A stretch of 64,000 bases of DNA, from contig NZ_PVZC01000006.1 of the NCBI RefSeq assembly GCF_003002095.1, positions 475,264 to 539,263 on the forward strand. Direction: 5' to 3'. The position numbers were made by a program, and so were the translations under genes. The notes beneath the pieces are model-generated. The model saw only the letters and a program-made list of their open reading frames with translations, did not search any database and was not told where the DNA came from. Shown here one piece after another: positions 1 through 11,829 of the stretch; within the stretch, counting starts at the first letter, position 1, and each line of letters starts with the position of its first letter. The stretch is from Allonocardiopsis opalescens (lineage in GTDB: Bacteria > Actinomycetota > Actinomycetes > Streptosporangiales > Streptosporangiaceae).

Positions 1-2454
<2,454 letters not shown>

Positions 2455-2577
2455 GTGGTCCCCCTAGTCGTACGGACGATCGACGCCGCGGGCGCGCGCC
2501 GGCACGGCGCGCTCCGCGTGATTGCTTTGTGCCGCGAGGGCGGGGTCGGGCCGGCCGGGACGGGCCGACCCTGGGGC

Positions 2578-3045
2578 TCAGGGGCCGGCGTCCTGCGGTT
2601 CCCGGCCGGCCCGCAGTACCTGGATCTCGTTCTCGAAGTCGGCCAGGGACTCGAAGCCCCGGTAGACCGACGCGAACATCAGGTACGCGACCTCGTCCAG
2701 CTCGCGCAGCGGCCCCAGGATGGCGAGGCCGATGTCGTGGGCGGGGATCTCGGCGCTGCCGCGCGAGCGGAGGTCGGCCTCGACCCGCTGGCCGAGCATG
2801 GCGAGGTCGTCCTCGCCGACCGGCCGCCCCTGGCAGGCCCGGCGCACGCCGGCGATGATCTTGTCCCGGGAGAACGGCTCGGTGACCCCGCTCCGCTTGG
2901 CCACCATCATCAGCACCGTCTCCTGGGTGGAGAACCGCCGGCCGCACGCCTGGCACTGGCGCCGCCGCCGGATCGCGGTTCCGTCGTCGGAGGCGCGGCT
3001 GTCGATCACCCGGCTGTCGGGGTGCCGGCAGAACGGGCAGTGCAT
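2578..3045 (-). CDS. nrdR: Transcriptional repressor NrdR
   Basis: Zinc-ribbon/ATP-cone repressor of ribonucleotide reductase genes. The 155-residue protein has the usual family length. It starts with the zinc finger [17 protein letters not shown], has the second cysteine pair in [12 protein letters not shown], and continues with an ATP-cone ([24 protein letters not shown]) that senses dATP/ATP. The ATG at 3045 follows a GGAGG-like sequence. The gene sits directly upstream of nrdJ in the same orientation. It is probably autoregulated through the paired boxes 95 bp upstream of its start. Confidence 0.97.
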   Translation of the reverse strand: MHCPFCRHPDSRVIDSRASDDGTAIRRRRQCQACGRRFSTQETVLMMVAKRSGVTEPFSRDKIIAGVRRACQGRPVGEDDLAMLGQRVEADLRSRGSAEIPAHDIGLAILGPLRELDEVAYLMFASVYRGFESLADFENEIQVLRAGREPQDAGP

Positions 3046-3140
3046 GCGCCGCGCCTCCTCAGTTGGTCCCTAGCCCCGTACGGGATCTCGGCGCCCGGCG
3101 CAGCGCGCGCGCCGAAAAACACCGGAGCCCCCCGCCCGGA

Positions 3141-3188
3141 TCACAATCTGTAGGCTCTCAACACGAATAAGTCTACTAGATGTTGTGG
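3141..3188 (-). promoter_or_regulatory. Pair of NrdR boxes upstream of nrdRJ
   Basis: Read on the minus strand there are two 16-bp sites, ccaCAACATCTAGtag (3188-3173) and agcCTACAGATTGtga (3156-3141). Each matches eight of the ten central positions of the NrdR-box consensus CwAtATaTwG. They lie 32 bp apart, about three helical turns on the same DNA face, which is the arrangement known for NrdR operators. They fall 95 bp upstream of the nrdR start. The match is by eye. Confidence 0.75.
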
Positions 3189-3287
3189 TCCCAACCTATG
3201 ACGGTCACCAGTGATCGCGCAAGTCGGCCGCGCCCGGCGCGGCGGGCGCGCGGTGCCGCGAACGGGCCCGGCGGCGAGGGCCGCGGC

Positions 3288-3758
3288 TCAGCGGGGGCAG
3301 TCGGCCGCGGGGCCGCCGACCGGCACCTCCAGCTGCTGCCCGGCCCGCAGGAAAGAGGTGGAGAGCCCGTTGAGCGCCATGATGCAGCGGATCACCGGAG
3401 CGGGGTCGGCGCCGGGCGCGGCCTCGGCGGCGATCCACCATAGTGTGTCGCCGTCGCCGACCACGACGGTCCGGCTCGGCGGGTCGGCCGACGGTGCGGC
3501 GGCGGTTCCCCCGCCGGCGCTGGCCGCTCCCGCGCCGAGGGCGACGACCAGCAGGGCGCAGGCCATGAGCAGCAGCACCACCCGCCCCCTGCGGGTGAGC
3601 CTGAGATCGCCCCGGCGCGGCGCCCCGGCGCCGGCCGACCGCTTGTGGCCGGTGGGGCGCCACTCGGGGACATCGCGGGCCCAGTCGTAGAGGTCCCACG
3701 GATGCGATCGCGGCGCGGCGGCGGGCGGACAGGACGCGGTGTCGTCAGTTCTTCGCAC
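3288..3758 (-). CDS. SOS-controlled LysM-domain membrane protein (ChiZ/YneA-like)
   Basis: Predicted 156-residue protein. It has a cytoplasmic arm of about 65 residues, one membrane segment (RRGRVVLLLMACALLVVALGAG), a short linker and a C-terminal LysM peptidoglycan-binding domain starting at RTVVVGDGDTLWWIA. The start is taken as GTG at 3758 because it has an excellent Shine-Dalgarno (GAAGGGGG, 5-nt spacer) and because the longer frame to an ATG at 3839 would run through the LexA operators. The position between nrdR and a divergent lexA matches Mycobacterium tuberculosis Rv2718c-Rv2719c-lexA, where the LysM protein (ChiZ) is damage-induced and affects cell division. YneA and DivS play similar roles in other Gram-positives. 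Division arrest after DNA damage is therefore the likely role, inferred from context. Confidence 0.8.
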   Translation of the reverse strand: MRRTDDTASCPPAAAPRSHPWDLYDWARDVPEWRPTGHKRSAGAGAPRRGDLRLTRRGRVVLLLMACALLVVALGAGAASAGGGTAAAPSADPPSRTVVVGDGDTLWWIAAEAAPGADPAPVIRCIMALNGLSTSFLRAGQQLEVPVGGPAADCPR

Positions 3759-3769
3759 GACGGCCCCCT

Positions 3770-3802
3770 TCGAACGGGAGTTCGATTCGAACGTCTGTAC
3801 GA
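3770..3802 (-). promoter_or_regulatory. Two tandem LexA operators (SOS boxes) at the LysM gene
   Basis: 3770-3785 is a perfect palindrome TCGAAC-GGGA-GTTCGA matching the Gram-positive/actinobacterial SOS box. 3787-3802 is a second site, TCGAACGTCTGTACGA, offset by 17 bp. The proximal site touches the ribosome-binding region of the LysM gene, so bound LexA should block it tightly. Confidence 0.85.
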
Positions 3803-3850
3803 TTAGTACCGCATCCGGACCCGGATTCCGGCGCGACACTCCCGGAATTT

Positions 3851-3866
3851 TCGAACATCTGTTTGA
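3851..3866 (+). promoter_or_regulatory. LexA operator (SOS box), lexA side
   Basis: TCGAACATCTGTTTGA matches the SOS box TCGAAC-N4-GTTCGA at 11 of 12 defined positions. It lies 262 bp before the lexA start and 49 bp from the tandem boxes, consistent with autorepression of lexA from a distant promoter. Confidence 0.8.
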
Positions 3867-3995
3867 TCTCTATAGCGCCAGCCGCTAGTGTCGAATTCGG
3901 CGTGCACGGACCGCAAAGGCCGCGCCCGCTGGGCGTATGGCGTGCAGAGAGGTCCGCTCGCATGTCGGCGGCCGGCCGGGCCGGACCGAGCGGCG

Positions 3996-4041
3996 GTGTG
4001 AGCCGAGCGACAGTGTGAGCCGACAGACAACAGTGAGCCGA
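3996..4041 (+). repeat. Three short direct repeats in the lexA leader
   Basis: GTGTGAGCCGA occurs at 3996-4006 and 4013-4023, and a shorter copy GTGAGCCGA at 4033-4041. The repeats lie between the SOS box and the lexA start, in what should be the lexA 5' leader. Function unknown. They could be protein-binding repeats or slippage products. Confidence 0.6.
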
Positions 4042-4127
4042 CGAAGGCCGTACGAACCCGGTGCCGGCGCCCCGCGCGGGGCGCCCCCGGAGCCGCTGCG
4101 CGCCGATTCCGAGCGAGGAGGCCGGCC

Positions 4128-4907
4128 GTGCCGGACGAGAGCAGGGCAGCCCACCGGACGAGCCGCACCCCGGCGGCCTCACGGGTGACCCGCCCGGCGG
4201 CCTCAGCCCAGGTGCGCGAGGCGGGAGACGACAACTCCGGCCTCACCGAGCGCCAGCGCCGCGTGCTGGAGGTCATCCGCGAGTCCGTGGAGCGGCGCGG
4301 GTACCCGCCCTCGATGCGCGAGATCGGCGAGGCCGTCGGCCTGACCAGCACCTCCAGCGTGTCCCACCAGCTCACCACGCTCCAGCGCAAGGGCTTCCTG
4401 CGCCGCGACCCCAACCGCCCGCGTGCGGTGGAGGTGCGGCTGCCGGGCGACTCCGCCGTCACCGGCACCCTGCCGGCCGGCCGCGGCGCCGAGGAGGTGG
4501 CTGCCGATGCCGAGGACGGGAGCGCGGCCGAGCACGCCGCCCAGGTGCCCATCCTGGGCCGGATCGCGGCCGGTGGGCCGATCCTGGCCGAGGAGGCCGT
4601 CGAGGACGTACTGACCCTGCCCAAGCAGATCGTGGGCGAGGGCACCCTGTTCATGCTCAAGGTGGTCGGCGACTCCATGATCGACGCCGCCATCGCCGAT
4701 GGCGACCTGGTCGTGGTCCGGCAGCAGCCCGACGCCGAGAACGGCGACATCGTGGCCGCGATGATCGACGGCGAGGCCACGGTCAAGGCGCTCAAGCGCG
4801 AGCCCGACCACGTCTGGCTACTGCCGCGCAATGACGCCTACTCCCCCATCCCGGGCGACGAGGCGACCATCCTGGGCCGGGTGGTGGCGGTGCTGCGGCG
4901 GGTGTGA
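4128..4907 (+). CDS. lexA: LexA repressor
   Basis: Master repressor of the SOS response, inactivated by RecA-stimulated self-cleavage. The 259-residue protein has a poorly conserved arm of about 35 residues, a winged helix-turn-helix ([29 protein letters not shown]), a variable linker (about 108-138) and a serine peptidase domain. The cleavage site Ala148-Gly149 (RIAAGG), nucleophile Ser183 (GDSM) and Lys220 (TVKALK) are all present. GTG at 4128 has a GAGGAGG Shine-Dalgarno. The gene is divergent from the LysM gene, and three LexA boxes lie between them. Confidence 0.98.
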   Translation: MPDESRAAHRTSRTPAASRVTRPAASAQVREAGDDNSGLTERQRRVLEVIRESVERRGYPPSMREIGEAVGLTSTSSVSHQLTTLQRKGFLRRDPNRPRAVEVRLPGDSAVTGTLPAGRGAEEVAADAEDGSAAEHAAQVPILGRIAAGGPILAEEAVEDVLTLPKQIVGEGTLFMLKVVGDSMIDAAIADGDLVVVRQQPDAENGDIVAAMIDGEATVKALKREPDHVWLLPRNDAYSPIPGDEATILGRVVAVLRRV

Positions 4908-4953
4908 CGCGCGGCGCGCAGGACCCGCTGGAACTGGGCAGCCGGCTCCGTCC

Positions 4954-4982
4954 TTGACAGCTCTTCGGAAGTGGCGGAATCT
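4954..4982 (+). promoter_or_regulatory. Possible promoter of the lanthipeptide locus
   Basis: An exact TTGACA -35 hexamer (4954-4959) lies 47 bp after the lexA stop. At 17-bp spacing the -10 position reads GAATCT (4977-4982), which is weak. A transcript from here would cover the 50-residue ORF and lanM. Confidence 0.4.
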
Positions 4983-5029
4983 CCGTAGGAGTACGGAATG
5001 GGTCAGACGCCCTCTGGAGCTGCGCGCCG

Positions 5030-5182
5030 ATGGACCACTACACGGCAGATATCGAGACAATCGGTAATTGGCTTGATCTCAACCTGGAGGGCGACGACTG
5101 TATTTCCGCAGACGAACTGACCCCCTCGGAGACCGACCGGGTCACCCCCAACGACTCCGTCGATTCCCGATGCGGCTGCTGA
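5030..5182 (+). CDS. Candidate lanthipeptide precursor peptide (50 residues)
   Basis: ATG at 5030 opens a 50-codon ORF ending at TGA 5180-5182, 57 bp before lanM. The N-terminal half is acidic and amphipathic (MDHYTADIETIGNWLDLNL, then EGDD), as expected of a class II leader. The C-terminal half has Ser26, Thr31, Ser33, Thr35, Thr39, Ser43 and Ser46 and ends in Arg-Cys-Gly-Cys, so Cys48 and Cys50 (plus Cys24) could close thioether rings on dehydrated Ser/Thr. A GGAG lies 10 nt upstream. No clear GG/GA processing site is visible. A competing reading is that this is the decayed N-terminus of LanM, because it is in the same reading frame as lanM with one TGA between them. Confidence 0.5.
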   Translation: MDHYTADIETIGNWLDLNLEGDDCISADELTPSETDRVTPNDSVDSRCGC

Positions 5183-5231
5183 GCCCTGGGAACATCGCCT
5201 GCGGAGAGCCGACCCGCTGCTGAACCCTGGG
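5175..5231 (+). repeat. Imperfect 16-bp direct repeat between precursor ORF and lanM
   Basis: GCTGCTGAGCCCTGGG (5175-5190) recurs as GCTGCTGAACCCTGGG (5216-5231) with one mismatch, 41 bp apart. The second copy merges into the inverted repeat ACCCTGG-G-CCAGGGT (5224-5238), which ends one base before the lanM start and could mask its ribosome-binding site. Confidence 0.6.
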
Positions 5232-5239
5232 CCAGGGTC

Positions 5240-7897
5240 ATGGACCGCAGAGCCGAGACCCTGGCCCAGGAGATAGTTCGGCTCTCCCCCACAACACTTG
5301 CACGCCTGTGCGAACCGCGACTGCTCGAACGAGAACTGACGGGCATCATCGCAAGGGATCTCACCTTCCTTTTCGGCAGTGCATTCAGAGCGACATGGCA
5401 GGCGCTCGTGGAGACCACGGTCCCTCACGACGCATCGGCAAGCCGGATACGTCGCTTCGGAGACGAGTTCACCGCACGCGAATCGAGCGACGACACGTCC
5501 GCCACGATGCAGCTCTTCGCGATCGGACCGTTCCTGAGGAATCGAGCCGGAAGGCTCAGGTCTTTCTACGGAAGATTCCTCAGAGAACTGGACGCGGCAT
5601 CGCTGGCGGACCCGCTTCCGGAGTACACCTGGACGTCGGTCGCGGGGCTCAGCGGAGGGCTGTCCGATTCCCACCGTGGTGGACGCCAGGTACTGATCGT
5701 GTCGTTCACGGACGGCACGCGCCTGGTGTACAAGCCGCGTTCACTCGCGCCTGAGGCCTTCTGGCAACGCTGGTGCCGGGCCGTCAATGCGAAGGCGGAC
5801 CGGCCCCTGCTCGGATCCGCCCGTGTCTGGGACCGCGGCTCCCATGGCTGGATGGAGTATGTACCTGACCGTTTCGATGTCCTGCCGCCGTTGGCGCTGG
5901 CCGCACAGACCGGCTGCCTGCTCGCCGCCGCCCACCGCCTGGGGGCCACGGACGTGCACCGAGAGAACGTCCGCTTCTCCGCGCACGGCCCACTGCTCAT
6001 CGACTGCGAGACGGTCCTGTCCCCCGGACTCGACGCGACACGCCCTCGGCAGTGCGCTTCTTTCGTCCCTTGGTGGAATGAGGTCGCCGACACCGTTCTC
6101 TCGACTTCCGCGGTGACCGGCTACGTACTCAAGACCGATGGGGCTTGGCGCTCCATCGGAGTCGTCAGCGCCCTCCTGGGCCACGCAGGTCCAGGCGAAC
6201 GCGCTTCGCTGCTGACAGCGCTCAGAGGCGGGTACATCGAATGCCATACCGCCATCGACCGGTATGTGAGGTCGAACGGACTCGCGAGGGACCTGAACTG
6301 CATAACAGAACTTCGTTTCCTCGCCCGCCGGACGAACGCGTACGCGCGACTGCTTTCAGAATCGGTCGCAGCAGCCTCCCTTCGCCGAGAAGGAGACCGC
6401 AGGCGATCGATCAGCAAGCTACAGGAATGGCCGAGGCGAAGCGGGTCTGCCCTGCACAAGAAGATGGCCGACGCCGAAGCCTTTGATATCTCATCGGGAG
6501 ACATCCCGTACTTCACCATTAACGCGAGAAGCAATGAACTGCGCTCGTCGTCCGGCGAAAACCTGGGAACGGCCCCTGGCGAGAGCGCTGTCGCACGAGC
6601 CGGCAGGAAGAGTGGAGAGTTCGGCGCCGGTGCGGCCGAGAAGCAACTCGCAATAATAGAGATGGCGGTCAATCCGCCCGTTGCGGCCACAACAGACGTG
6701 GGATCCGTCCTACTCCAACCGCGGCATCAGGGCCGGTTCGACGAAGAGGTGATCGCACTCGCAGGAAGATACATCGACGATTGCCTTTCTCGGCACATCG
6801 TTCACGATGGACGAACGGTCGGATTGCTAGGAGCGTCCTTCGCCCCGCACAACGACCTTGTGACCGTGGCCCCCTTGAGCCAGGGCCTGTACTCCGGCCT
6901 CTCCGGGCTGGCGCTCTGCTACGCCTCCCACTGGAAGCTCACCGGCGACGAGCGTCTTTTCCGAGCCACGTCCGACATCGCGCGAGCCATATCCCACATG
7001 TACAACGCCGATACGACGGACTTGTGGAACGGGTTCACCGGCGGGGTCTCCGACCTGTACGCACTGTGGGTCGCGTACCAGTACGTCCCCTCGCCGAACG
7101 TGGAGGAGGCTCTGTCCCTTGTCGACCGGTACGTGTCCCAGGCCCGCTTCGAACCCGAGAGCCTTGGTGCCGACGTCGTCGGAGGTGCCGCGGGAATGGC
7201 ACTCACCCTCACCGCACTACGCGGATCTGGGCTTTCCGCTGCTGACGACGGCTTGCTGGCACGCGTGCTACGTCGTCTCGAAGGAGGAATCCTCGGCGGG
7301 AGCGGGGCGGAGACACTGTCCGAGATGGGCATGGCCCACGGACGGTTGGGTCTGGTCTTCTCGGCGACGCGGGTCGCTCATGCCCTTGGCGCACCTCAAG
7401 CCGCATGGCATCAGCGCATGCTGGAAACCGGTGAGAAGCTCTTCGAGCTCTGTGTGAAAGCCCGGTCCTTCGCGGCCGTCAGTTGGTGCCGGGGACTGGT
7501 CGGCGCGGCCGCGGCCCTGCTCGATACCGAGCGGTCCACTGGGGAGCGCTGCCCCTTCGCCGACGAGGTGGTCGCCTGGATCCTCGATCACCAGGACCTG
7601 GTCCAGGGCCGCTCCCTGTGCTGCGGGCAAGCAGCCGTCGCCGACGTGTTGGCGAGCCTGCGCGACAGACCGGGCTCAGGACCTCAAGAGCCTGAGCCTG
7701 ATCTGCCGCCAGCGGGTGCCGCGCTCACCCGACTCCTCTCACAGCCGCAGAACCCGCGTCTGCCTTCTGCGGTCGCCTACCCCGGGATGATGCAGGGAAG
7801 TGCCGGCGTCGCATACACGCTTCTCCGTTCGACGTACGCGGGCCGCGGCCTTCCTTCCTTGCTTTCCTGCAGCCCACCCGTTTCCGAAGGACCCTGA
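5240..7897 (+). CDS. Class II lanthipeptide synthetase LanM
   Basis: Bifunctional enzyme that phosphorylates and dehydrates Ser/Thr of a precursor peptide, then adds Cys thiols to form (methyl)lanthionine rings. The dehydratase (DUF4135) half carries YKPRSL (Lys165), TDVHRENV (Asp238, His240, Asn243), LIDCET (Asp255) and LARRTNAY (Arg364, Thr365). The LanC half begins near GLYSGLSGLAL (549) and has AHG (His700) and zinc ligands Cys750 (SWCRG), Cys794 and Cys795 (CCG). All expected active-site residues are therefore present. At 885 residues it is roughly 100 short of a typical LanM, all at the N-terminus. The frame stays open upstream to the TGA at 5180. The A/T-richer codon use contrasts with lexA and leuS on either side, suggesting transfer. 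No transporter or protease gene adjoins it. Confidence 0.93.
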   Translation: MDRRAETLAQEIVRLSPTTLARLCEPRLLERELTGIIARDLTFLFGSAFRATWQALVETTVPHDASASRIRRFGDEFTARESSDDTSATMQLFAIGPFLRNRAGRLRSFYGRFLRELDAASLADPLPEYTWTSVAGLSGGLSDSHRGGRQVLIVSFTDGTRLVYKPRSLAPEAFWQRWCRAVNAKADRPLLGSARVWDRGSHGWMEYVPDRFDVLPPLALAAQTGCLLAAAHRLGATDVHRENVRFSAHGPLLIDCETVLSPGLDATRPRQCASFVPWWNEVADTVLSTSAVTGYVLKTDGAWRSIGVVSALLGHAGPGERASLLTALRGGYIECHTAIDRYVRSNGLARDLNCITELRFLARRTNAYARLLSESVAAASLRREGDRRRSISKLQEWPRRSGSALHKKMADAEAFDISSGDIPYFTINARSNELRSSSGENLGTAPGESAVARAGRKSGEFGAGAAEKQLAIIEMAVNPPVAATTDVGSVLLQPRHQGRFDEEVIALAGRYIDDCLSRHIVHDGRTVGLLGASFAPHNDLVTVAPLSQGLYSGLSGLALCYASHWKLTGDERLFRATSDIARAISHMYNADTTDLWNGFTGGVSDLYALWVAYQYVPSPNVEEALSLVDRYVSQARFEPESLGADVVGGAAGMALTLTALRGSGLSAADDGLLARVLRRLEGGILGGSGAETLSEMGMAHGRLGLVFSATRVAHALGAPQAAWHQRMLETGEKLFELCVKARSFAAVSWCRGLVGAAAALLDTERSTGERCPFADEVVAWILDHQDLVQGRSLCCGQAAVADVLASLRDRPGSGPQEPEPDLPPAGAALTRLLSQPQNPRLPSAVAYPGMMQGSAGVAYTLLRSTYAGRGLPSLLSCSPPVSEGP

Positions 7898-7928
7898 ACG
7901 AGCGCACCCGCCAAGGACAGGAGGAGCG

Positions 7929-10430
<2,502 letters not shown>

Positions 10431-10481
10431 CGCTGGTCCTCATCGCTTAGCTGGGCAGGGGGTCGGCTGGCCCGGGGGCAC

Positions 10482-10507
10482 AAAAAAGCCCCTCAGGCAG
10501 TGAGGGG
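10482..10507 (-). terminator. Intrinsic terminator in the leuS leader
   Basis: On the minus strand CCCCTCA-ctgcc-TGAGGGG is followed by CTTTTTT. A 7-bp GC-rich stem plus a U-run is a canonical factor-independent terminator, rare in such GC-rich DNA. It lies 22 bp after the stop of the Leu-rich leader peptide and 51 bp before leuS, where an attenuator must sit. Confidence 0.88.
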
Positions 10508-10528
10508 TGGCCGCGTCGGGATCTCAGT

Positions 10529-10567
10529 TCACCGGCGCGGCTGGCTAAGGAGCAGCCGATTCCGCAT
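10529..10567 (-). CDS. leuS leader peptide (transcription attenuation)
   Basis: A 12-residue ORF, MRNRLLLSQPRR, with three consecutive Leu codons CTG-CTC-CTT, read toward the terminator and leuS. A ribosome stalling on these codons when charged tRNA-Leu is scarce would alter folding of the leader RNA and allow read-through. A TANNNT-type -10 (TACTCT, 10579-10574) lies exactly 7 nt before the ATG, so the transcript may be leaderless. No Shine-Dalgarno is present. An alternative ORF starting at GTG two codons earlier in another frame has no Leu run. Confidence 0.75.
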   Translation of the reverse strand: MRNRLLLSQPRR

Positions 10568-10704
10568 ACACGAAGAGTACCGCACGGGGGAAGGGCGCGT
10601 GCGGATTCGCACCGGAGGGCGGACGTACCCGGTCGACCGCGGGGATCGCGTGGTCGTGCGTACGCGTGGCGTTATCAGCGCACTATCGGCGCCTATGTCG
10701 CTAA

Positions 10705-10726
10705 ATGTACATATGTCATTACACAT
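10705..10726 (+). promoter_or_regulatory. Overlapping AT-rich palindromes upstream of the M23 peptidase gene
   Basis: Within the 371-bp leuS/M23 intergenic region the palindromes ATGTACAT (10705-10712), ACATATGT (10709-10716) and ATGT-N6-ACAT (10713-10726) overlap in an AT-rich patch about 80 bp before the M23 gene. They look like an operator or promoter, but the regulator is unknown. I searched the region by eye for a ydaO/c-di-AMP riboswitch and did not find its conserved blocks. Confidence 0.35.
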
Positions 10727-10801
10727 GGACACCGGTGGATCGGGGAATGAGCGGGCCGTGCCGGCGAGCTGCGCCGGCCGTCCCCCGTTAAGGAGTCCCC
10801 C

Positions 10802-11641
10802 ATGCCCCATCGGCTCGGTCGCCTGCTCAGACCCGGTCGTCACGCACTCCTGGCCGCCGCGGCGGCCGCCGCCCTGGTCGTCGGACCGCTCGCCCTGGCC
10901 GCCCCCGCCACGGCGACGACCGCCACCGCGACGGCCTCGGCCACCGCCCTGGCCCGCCCCAACTTCCAGACCCCGCTCGCCTGCGGCGAGACGTGGAACG
11001 CCAACACCCGCACCAACCACAACCCGCAGAACTCGGTGGACTTCCAGCGCTCCGGCGCCCTGGGCCGCGCCACCCTCGCCAGCGCCTCGGGCACGGTCAC
11101 CACCGTGCGCGACCTGGGCGGCACCAGCTACGGCCGGTACATCGTCATCGACCACGGCGACGGCTGGACCTCCCTGTACGCGCACCTCGCCTCCTTCAAC
11201 GTGAGCGTCGGGCAGCGGGTCACCGTCGGGCAGCGGATCGGCAGCGTCGGCAGCACCGGCGGGTCCACCGGGCCCCACCTGCACTACGAGCAGCGGTCGG
11301 GCGGGAGCGCGGTGCGGGTCATCGTCAACGGCCTCGCGATCCGCTACTTCGGGAACACCACCGTGACCAGCAGCAACGGCTGCGGAGGCGGCGGCGAGGC
11401 GACGGGCACGGTGCGCACCGCGGGCCCGGCGCTGACCGTGCGCGCCCAGCCGACCACCGCCTCGGCCGCCGTCGGCTCCCGCGCCAACGGCTCGACGGTG
11501 ACCATCCAGTGCCAGGTCCGCGGCCAGTCGGTCACCGGCACCTACGGCACCAGCGACCTGTGGGACTACATCGGCAGCGGCTACATCGCCGACGCCTACG
11601 TCTACACCGGCTCCGACGGCCAGGTCGCCCCGACCTGCTGA
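10802..11641 (+). CDS. Secreted M23-family peptidoglycan endopeptidase
   Basis: Predicted extracellular LytM-type metallopeptidase cutting cell-wall peptide bridges. The 279-residue protein has a signal peptide (basic MPHRLGRLLRPGRH, then an Ala/Leu core and APATATTAT), an M23 domain with zinc-site elements TNHNPQNSVDF and HLHYE, plus the AHL of YAHLASF, and a C-terminal SH3-like domain (about 200-279) with paired cysteines, probably wall-binding. AAGGAG precedes the ATG. A monocistronic unit is likely, since a 15-bp perfect hairpin follows the stop. Confidence 0.92.
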   Translation: MPHRLGRLLRPGRHALLAAAAAAALVVGPLALAAPATATTATATASATALARPNFQTPLACGETWNANTRTNHNPQNSVDFQRSGALGRATLASASGTVTTVRDLGGTSYGRYIVIDHGDGWTSLYAHLASFNVSVGQRVTVGQRIGSVGSTGGSTGPHLHYEQRSGGSAVRVIVNGLAIRYFGNTTVTSSNGCGGGGEATGTVRTAGPALTVRAQPTTASAAVGSRANGSTVTIQCQVRGQSVTGTYGTSDLWDYIGSGYIADAYVYTGSDGQVAPTC

Positions 11642-11660
11642 CCGAAGCCGCTCGCACACG

Positions 11661-11696
11661 GCGTGCCGGGAGGCGGAAGCGCGCCTCCCGGCACGC
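11661..11696 (+). terminator. Perfect hairpin after the M23 gene
   Basis: GCGTGCCGGGAGGCG (11661-11675) pairs perfectly with 11682-11696 across a 6-nt loop. There is no T-run, as is common for actinobacterial terminators. Confidence 0.7.
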
Positions 11697-11829
11697 CCGG
11701 GGTCGGGGACGGCCGCAAGCCCTGCGGCCGCGGGGCGATCGCGCGGCAGACGGCGGGGACGGCAACGGGCACCCCGCCAAGATGCAACAATCTGGTCGCG
11801 AGACTGTCAGCGACGCCATCGGGGGGACC

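Noticed and set aside
2455..2577. Cobalamin riboswitch before nrdJ
   Set aside because: Only 123 bp and no B12-box-like sequence, so it is too short for the aptamer.
4998..5120. ATG 4998 as start of the lanthipeptide precursor
   Set aside because: It opens a different frame giving a Thr/Arg-rich 40-residue peptide without Cys, so it does not resemble a precursor.
10700..10800. ydaO/c-di-AMP riboswitch before the M23 peptidase gene
   Set aside because: The conserved sequence blocks of that riboswitch are not present.
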